Positions 59,777-64,000 of a stretch of 64,000 nt of DNA are shown in pieces. Made by a program: the position numbers and the translations under genes. Position 1 is the stretch's first letter. Each line of letters opens with the position of its first letter. Below the pieces are notes generated by a model that saw only the letters and a program-made list of their open reading frames with translations, did no database searches and was not told the origin of the DNA. The stretch lies in NCBI GenBank assembly GCA_041987425.1, contig JBHIWP010000004.1:1-64000 (forward strand), written 5' to 3'. This stretch comes from Leptofilum sp041987425 (GTDB lineage Bacteria; Chloroflexota; Anaerolineae; Promineifilales; Promineifilaceae).

Positions 59777-60370
59777 ATGAAGCGAGTACTTATTATAGGT
59801 TCAAGTGGCTCTGGTAAATCCACACTCGCCCGACAGCTCGGAGCCAGATTAGAACTGCCAGTTATTCATTTAGATCGCCACTACTGGCATCCCGGCTGGG
59901 TAGGCACACCGGATGCAGAGTGGCAGCAAACCGTTGCTCGGCTGCTCCAGCGCGAGCAGTGGGTTATGGATGGCAACTATCGCAGCACGTTGCGAATGCG
60001 CCTGAACGCAGCCGATGCCGTTGTCTTCCTGGACCTGCCGCCGTGGATTTGTGCCTTGCGCGCGCTCAAGCGCCGCATCCAATACCGCAACCGGCCGCGC
60101 CCCGACATCGCTGAGGGATGCAATGAACCTCTTTTTGATCCCCAACTGTTTCAGTTTATTCGCCACGTTCTAAGTTACCCAGATCGGGCCAAGCCGTATG
60201 TAATGAAACAGCTGCTCCAGATTGCCGATTCAAAGCATGTGGTGCTGTTGAGGTCGCCTAACGATGTGAACAGCTTCTTGAGCGCGCCCCTGGATTTCCC
60301 CACGCTGAACCTGATTCAAGGCGGCAAGCTGGCCAACATGCCGCAAATTGCCCGCGTGCCTCTGGATTAG
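59777..60370 (+). CDS. P-loop nucleoside-kinase-like protein (FlaR/topology-modulation type), copy 2
   Basis: 197 aa from ATG 59777 (GAGG about 10 nt upstream). Motifs in the same order as the copy at 55945: GSSGSGKSTLARQL, IHLDRHYWHPGW, WVMDGNYRS, VVFLDLP, ALRALKRR. It has a longer C-terminal region with LFDPQLFQFIRHVLSYP and the HVVLLRSPNDVNSFL helix typical of the family. Whether the two copies are recent duplicates needs alignment. It is convergent with thpR, overlapping by 4 nt. Confidence 0.82.
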   Translation: MKRVLIIGSSGSGKSTLARQLGARLELPVIHLDRHYWHPGWVGTPDAEWQQTVARLLQREQWVMDGNYRSTLRMRLNAADAVVFLDLPPWICALRALKRRIQYRNRPRPDIAEGCNEPLFDPQLFQFIRHVLSYPDRAKPYVMKQLLQIADSKHVVLLRSPNDVNSFLSAPLDFPTLNLIQGGKLANMPQIARVPLD

Positions 60371-60927
60371 AACCGGGCTACGTGTCGCGTGGTATAAACG
60401 GATCCAGACGGCCGTAATTCACTCTGCACCAGCTGAATCTCCCTCACCTCAAACGCTGCCGCCGCCAACGCCACTGCCCAATCCAGAGCCTGCACCTGCC
60501 GATTATCTTTCACCCGTCCCACTGTAATATGGGGGCTGAACGGCCGTCTTTCTGGCGGCCAGCCCAACTGCACCACAATATCCTCTAACGCTGCTTGCAT
60601 ACGCTGCAACGTGGCTACATCGCCGCCTAATCCTGCCCAAACCACGCGCGGCCGTTTCCGGCTGGGAAAGGCTCCAACGCCGTTCAGGCGCAGTTGAAAA
60701 GGCGATTGCTGGCGCACAAAACTGCTTAACTGGTCTTGCAAAGCGGGTAGCTTAGAAACGGCCGTATCGCCCAAAAAACGCAGCGTCAGATGCAGCTGTT
60801 CTGGCTTTACCCAGCGGATTGCCCGGTCTGGCAGGTGCTGGCCCATTTGCGCGGCCGTCTGCAACAATACTGACTTCACCGCTTCCGGCAGCTCTATGGC
60901 AATAAACAGGCGCATCGTATGGTTCAC
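60367..60927 (-). CDS. thpR: RNA 2',3'-cyclic phosphodiesterase (2H family, LigT-like)
   Basis: 186 aa. The two HxTx motifs that define the 2H phosphoesterases are present: HLTLRFLGD near residue 45 and HITVGRVK near 130. The N-terminus is MRLFIAIELPEAVK from an internal ATG at 60915; the first ATG at 60927 overlaps the upstream stop (ATGA), so either may be used. The family opens 2',3'-cyclic phosphates on RNA ends. Confidence 0.93.
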   Translation of the reverse strand: MNHTMRLFIAIELPEAVKSVLLQTAAQMGQHLPDRAIRWVKPEQLHLTLRFLGDTAVSKLPALQDQLSSFVRQQSPFQLRLNGVGAFPSRKRPRVVWAGLGGDVATLQRMQAALEDIVVQLGWPPERRPFSPHITVGRVKDNRQVQALDWAVALAAAAFEVREIQLVQSELRPSGSVYTTRHVARF

Positions 60928-61787
60928 AGTTCTATCTCTCCTAATATCGAAGTAAGCACTTGATCCAGTTCCGGCATGGCCTCGACCGTTTTGAAGTGGG
61001 CCAGCCGTTGGTATATGTCGGCAGACGCTTCATGGAAGCCCCCAGGCAGGCCAACGCTGGCAAATGTGGCCGCAATTTCGTGCATCTCGCCTTCAAAACG
61101 CCACGCTTTGGCCGTGACGCGGCGCACGCGCTGCTGCGTTTGCCGGGCAAAATCGGAGCCATCTCGCGACCATTGCTCCTCAAGATTGGCGCGCACACCC
61201 AACGCTTCGGCCCCGGCCAGAATGGCGCCCAGCAGGGCAGTCGTGCCTTTGGTGTAAGCCGCAAAGCACATCTTCAGCGCCGATGCCTGGCCGATATGCT
61301 CGCCGATAACGGCCGTTTCCAAAGGTCCGCTCACAAAAAAGGACGCCGCTAACGTTGCCCATTCACCAGACAAATACAGCCAGGTCCGCTTCGGCTCCCA
61401 GGCAGGGCCGCCAATAATGCCGCCGTCTACAAAAACCACACCTGCTGCACGCATCATCTCCGCCATATGAGCGGCTTTTTGCGGAGCAATGGCGTTAGCG
61501 TCCAGATACAGTCCGGTAAAGCCTGCGGCCACCACTTCTTCTGCAACAGCCACGGCCAAATGGGGTGGACAAACCGACACAATGGCCTCACACGCTGCAC
61601 ACAACTCTGCCATAGATTGCGCATCCAGCAGATTATGCTCCTGGGCGCGGGCCACGCTTTCCGCGCTGCGCCCTTGTGACGCCCAGTAGACGTCAAACCC
61701 ACTGCGCTGCATTGTTGCCGCCACCGAAATACCCATTGCCCCCGGGCTAATAATGCCAATCTTTTTGATCATACCCTTTTGCCTCAT
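60924..61787 (-). CDS. NAD(P)-dependent dehydrogenase, DUF1932/6PGDH-like
   Basis: 287 aa from ATG 61787, chosen because GGAGG lies about 4-5 nt upstream; the ATG at 61772 is an alternative. The Rossmann start is IGIISPGAMGISVAATM, then VSVCPPHLAVAVAEEVVAAGFTGLYLDANAIAPQKA, and GGIIGGPAW. The second half is helical with an ALKMCFAAYTKGT segment, the 6-phosphogluconate dehydrogenase-like dimer core. It belongs with the beta-hydroxyacid dehydrogenase relatives; substrate unknown. Translation is coupled to thpR. Confidence 0.87.
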   Translation of the reverse strand: MRQKGMIKKIGIISPGAMGISVAATMQRSGFDVYWASQGRSAESVARAQEHNLLDAQSMAELCAACEAIVSVCPPHLAVAVAEEVVAAGFTGLYLDANAIAPQKAAHMAEMMRAAGVVFVDGGIIGGPAWEPKRTWLYLSGEWATLAASFFVSGPLETAVIGEHIGQASALKMCFAAYTKGTTALLGAILAGAEALGVRANLEEQWSRDGSDFARQTQQRVRRVTAKAWRFEGEMHEIAATFASVGLPGGFHEASADIYQRLAHFKTVEAMPELDQVLTSILGEIEL

Positions 61788-61859
61788 TTTTCCTCCGTGC
61801 GCATAAACCATGCGGCTCTTCTTGCTTTCGTGTTCGCAATCGCACAAACGGCCGTCCCA

Positions 61860-61910
61860 CTTACCTTCCACTTCTCACATTTCACTTACCACTTTTTACT
61901 TCTCACCTGT
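61860..61910. repeat. 'acttctcac / acttaccac' spacer repeat
   Basis: CTTCCACTTCTCACATTTCACTTACCACTTTTTACTTCTCACC is a run of TCAC/ACTT units, the complement of the 'agtgaaaagt' spacers at 19397 and 45868. No perfect hairpin was found here. Confidence 0.55.
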
Positions 61911-61960
61911 TCTCCTGTCACAAACTTGCCACCAAATTTTACCTTTTTCTCATTCCCCGC

Positions 61961-61973
61961 TACAATTGTGCCT
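61961..61973 (+). promoter_or_regulatory. -10 element of a probable leaderless promoter
   Basis: TACAAT (61961-61966) ends 7 bases before the ATG at 61974, with TTTACC at the -35 position (17-bp spacer). As with mutM, no ribosome site can fit, implying a leaderless transcript. Confidence 0.55.
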
Positions 61974-63293
61974 ATGAGCATGGACAACCCTTTTTACCAT
62001 CGGGGCGCAATACGCCGCCAGCATGATTTTTACAACCGCGACGCTGAAATCAGCCAGATTTTGGGCCTGCTTCGCAACGGACAAAGCGTTTCGCTGATTG
62101 GTCCGCGCCGCATTGGAAAAAGCTCCCTGCTCATTCACCTTACCCGGCCAGACGTCCGCGCCCAGCTTCAGATGGACCCACCCCACGTGCTCTTTGTGCT
62201 TATCGACTGCCAGGAGTTTGGCGGCTCTCCACCAGAAGAGATTTACGAGGCGCTGCTAGACGGGCTGCTAGACGCCGCCCAAGAAGCGGGCATGGCCATC
62301 GAAGCGGACCAGTCCCCCGGCACTTACCGGGCGCTGGACCGGGCGCTGCACCAGATTCATAAGAATGATACGGCCGTTGTCGTCTTGCTCGATGAATTTG
62401 AACTGTTAGCTGCCAATGAACAGCTTACCCCCTACTTTTTTGCCCGGCTGCGCGGTCTCACCACCAAGTACGGGCTCGCCTACCTCACGGCCAGCCAAAG
62501 ACCGCTCTTTGCCATCACCGCCGAAGAAGAAATTCTTAGCTCACCGTTTTTCAACATTTTTGTGACGCTGCCGCTGGGACTGTTCACCTTAGAAGCCAGC
62601 CGCCAAATGATTCAAAATCGGCTGGCAAGCGTGAACTGCACCTTTTCTGATGAGCTGGTCGATTACCTCATCTTTCTGGTAGGGCCACATCCCTTCTTTT
62701 TGCACGTGGCTGCCTACCATGCTTTCCAGGCAAAGATGCAGGATGTAAGCCTGGAAAGTAAAGATGATTTTGCCCAGCTAGACAATCCCATTGAAGTAGA
62801 AGCGGATTCGCATTTGGGCTACCTGTGGCAAAACCTGACGGCCGAGGAGCAATATGCTCTGGCGATTGCCGATGGCCCCATTGACAGCCTGCGCCTGCTA
62901 GAGCAGCAATGCCTTCTGGAAGCCATAGACGGCGCCTACCGCTACACGAGCGAAATTTTGCGCCGCTATGTGCGCCGCCAGCAGGTTAGCGGCTTGATTC
63001 AGGCAGGGCCATTTGTCATTGACCAGCAGCGGCACCAGGTATGGGGCCAGGGCCAGGAGATGAGCCTGACAACTTCCCAATTTGCCATTTTGGTAAGCTT
63101 GTGCCAAAACGCTGGGCAGGTGGTTCATGGGGACGATTTGGAAACGGCCGTTTGGGGGGATGTGCTTGTTGATGACCCAGACCGGCTGAAAACGCTCATC
63201 AAGCGGCTGCGCCGCGCAATTAGTCCGTTCGACACCTGGATCATAAGCGAGCGGGGTGTGGGCTACGCGCTGCGGCCACCCGAAGGCCAGTAA
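61974..63293 (+). CDS. AAA ATPase (STAND-like) fused to an OmpR-type winged-helix domain
   Basis: 439 aa. An ORC/STAND-type ATPase starts at once (NPFYHRGAIRRQHDFYNRDAEI), with Walker A GPRRIGKSS (43-51), Walker B VVLLDEFELL (about 136-145) and a sensor arginine region (LTASQRPLFAI). The last 85 residues form a PhoB/OmpR winged helix (MSLTTSQFAILVSLCQNAGQVVHGDDLETAVWG ... LKTLIKRLRRAISPFD ... ISERGVGYALR). No receiver domain is present, so the ATPase seems to replace it as the sensory input. It lies divergent from the dehydrogenase-thpR pair. Confidence 0.88.
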   Translation: MSMDNPFYHRGAIRRQHDFYNRDAEISQILGLLRNGQSVSLIGPRRIGKSSLLIHLTRPDVRAQLQMDPPHVLFVLIDCQEFGGSPPEEIYEALLDGLLDAAQEAGMAIEADQSPGTYRALDRALHQIHKNDTAVVVLLDEFELLAANEQLTPYFFARLRGLTTKYGLAYLTASQRPLFAITAEEEILSSPFFNIFVTLPLGLFTLEASRQMIQNRLASVNCTFSDELVDYLIFLVGPHPFFLHVAAYHAFQAKMQDVSLESKDDFAQLDNPIEVEADSHLGYLWQNLTAEEQYALAIADGPIDSLRLLEQQCLLEAIDGAYRYTSEILRRYVRRQQVSGLIQAGPFVIDQQRHQVWGQGQEMSLTTSQFAILVSLCQNAGQVVHGDDLETAVWGDVLVDDPDRLKTLIKRLRRAISPFDTWIISERGVGYALRPPEGQ

Positions 63294-63296
63294 GCG

Positions 63297-63366
63297 GTAG
63301 GCCAGTATTCAGTAATCAGAGTCCAGTTATTACCGATTACTGACCCACTGAATACTGATCACTAAA
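63297..63366. repeat. 'cagtattcagtaatcag' spacer with hairpin
   Basis: CAGTATTCAG (about 63302-63311) is complementary to CTGAATACTG (about 63349-63358); between them lie AGTAATCAG and GATTACTGAC words that also pair. Related to 55877-55916. Confidence 0.65.
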
Positions 63367-63369
63367 AAT

Positions 63370-64000
63370 ATGACAAGGGGCAACTCTCAACAGGCTGGTT
63401 TTTTAACGAACGGCCGTCCCCACTGGCCGCGTTTTTTCTTGTTGCTCTTTCTTAGCCTTCTTCTCTGGCACAATCCTCACTCCCTTCACGCCCAGGCACA
63501 AACGCCCGCCTACTGGCGTCACTCTGCCTCCAGCCGCATAAGCCACGTCATTAGCCAGGATATGAACCAGGATGGCGTGGATGAATTCCTGGTAGCGGCG
63601 GAAAACGGCCGTGTCGAGCTGCTAAACTCCATCGGCAACCTGCAATGGAGCATTCCGGCGGGTGACGTCATCCAGGCTATCAACATTCTGAACCTCGATG
63701 AGGACCCCGAACATGAAATTGCCCTGGTGGCTAACCGCAACCTCACGCTGTTTAGCCTGGGCGGCAGCAAACTGTGGTCCATTCCCCTCAACACCATCAC
63801 CCCGCCACAGCCGCTTCTGGCTTTTAGCAGCAGCGCGGGCGGGCAGGAGTGGCTGGCACGATACAACGTGCAGGTTCGCCAAATTGAACCTTTTGACCAC
63901 GATGGTGACGGCCGTGATGAACTACTCGTTCTGTTCAGCAGCGGCCAGCTACAGCTATTTGACCAAAACGGCTCGGTAATTTGGGCCAACAACGAAAAAA
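63370..64000 (+). CDS. Exported beta-propeller (FG-GAP/VCBS-like) protein, 3' end beyond window
   Basis: At least 210 codons from ATG 63370, open to the last base. An N-terminal membrane/signal segment (PRFFLLLFLSLLLW ... SLHAQAQ) is followed by repeat units with calcium-binding-like loops, ISHVISQDMNQDGVDEFLVAAENGRVELLNSIGN, and later QIEPFDHDGDGRDELLVLFSSGQLQLFDQNG. This 'D-x-D/N-x-D-G-x-D-E-x-L-V' pattern is typical of FG-GAP/integrin-like or VCBS propellers at the cell surface. Full length and any C-terminal domain are unknown. Confidence 0.8.
   Translation, partial: MTRGNSQQAGFLTNGRPHWPRFFLLLFLSLLLWHNPHSLHAQAQTPAYWRHSASSRISHVISQDMNQDGVDEFLVAAENGRVELLNSIGNLQWSIPAGDVIQAINILNLDEDPEHEIALVANRNLTLFSLGGSKLWSIPLNTITPPQPLLAFSSSAGGQEWLARYNVQVRQIEPFDHDGDGRDELLVLFSSGQLQLFDQNGSVIWANNEK

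Larger units (their letters stand above)
110..63920. repeat. Highly iterated palindrome ACGGCCGT dispersed over the whole window
   Basis: By hand count the 8-bp palindrome ACGGCCGT occurs about 85-90 times, often extended to AACGGCCGTT. Examples: 2104-2111, 7732, 13318-13325, 15979-15986, 32718-32725, 37021-37028, 53475-53482, 61848-61855. It occurs in spacers and in genes of all functions, in all three frames (Thr-Ala-Val, Asn/Asp-Gly-Arg, xx-Arg-Pro). About one occurrence is expected in 64 kb with even base use. Near-copies such as ACGGCCGC are also common. Confidence 0.9.

Noticed and set aside
1..64000. CRISPR array
   Set aside because: The dispersed repeats have irregular spacing and no 25-40 bp direct repeat with uniform spacers was seen; no cas gene.
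1..64000. Insertion sequence or prophage
   Set aside because: No transposase, integrase or phage structural gene was recognised on either strand.

Overview
This 64 kb window is bacterial chromosome of roughly 50-55% GC (judged by eye), densely packed with housekeeping genes and lacking tRNA, rRNA, CRISPR, transposase or phage genes that I could see. The gene content points to Chloroflexota, probably the Anaerolineae/Ardenticatenia side. Pointers are an oversized SecA (1316 aa), multi-GAF sensor kinases, three AI-2E-family exporters, a stand-alone B12-binding mutase domain next to meaB, and DUF2087 regulators. This placement is inference from family knowledge, not from a marker gene.

Layout. 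1-3.7 kb: lipid kinase (cut by the window edge), P-loop kinase, an unknown protein, mutM and an unknown protein. 3.7-15.7 kb (minus strand): add, a six-GAF histidine kinase, secA, prs, meaB and the B12-binding domain of methylmalonyl-CoA mutase; the last four form a probable operon. 16-25.8 kb: an exported six-SH3b protein, DUF1294, a metal ABC transporter with a Fur-family regulator and a candidate operator, GlsB, an ABC exporter pair and two AI-2E proteins. 26-32.6 kb (minus): a carbohydrate/envelope cluster (GH13 branching-type enzyme, DUF1232, GT4 glycosyltransferase, six-hairpin glycosidase, YihY, SDR). 33-41.7 kb: LysE exporter, a plant-type LRR lipoprotein, a QueA-like protein with an SDR, a third AI-2E protein, map and small membrane proteins. 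41.9-45.1 kb: two ArsR-DUF2087 regulators, then a cysteine hydrolase behind a strong promoter with built-in 17-bp operators, a VWA protein and a 36-aa membrane peptide. 45-56 kb: clpP, eno, histidine kinase, cysteine desulfurase, mnmA, small membrane proteins, YtxH and rel. 56-64 kb: two FlaR-like P-loop kinases, an APH-like kinase, an ABC exporter, thpR, an NAD-dependent dehydrogenase, an AAA ATPase fused to an OmpR-type DNA-binding domain, and the start of a beta-propeller protein.

The strongest unexplained signal is at DNA level. The palindrome ACGGCCGT (often AACGGCCGTT) recurs about 85-90 times by hand count, in genes and spacers and in all reading frames, where about one is expected by chance. 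It resembles the HIP1 palindrome of cyanobacteria. Three further intergenic repeat classes were found: a structured inverted repeat present twice with compensatory stem changes, a family of 'aaatctgcgt/cggatttacactgatt' spacer sequences, and self-complementary 'agtgaaa' or 'cagtaatcag' repeats.

The most interesting gene-level locus is 41.9-45.1 kb (regulators, operator, cysteine hydrolase, VWA protein, micro-protein), which matches no system I know.
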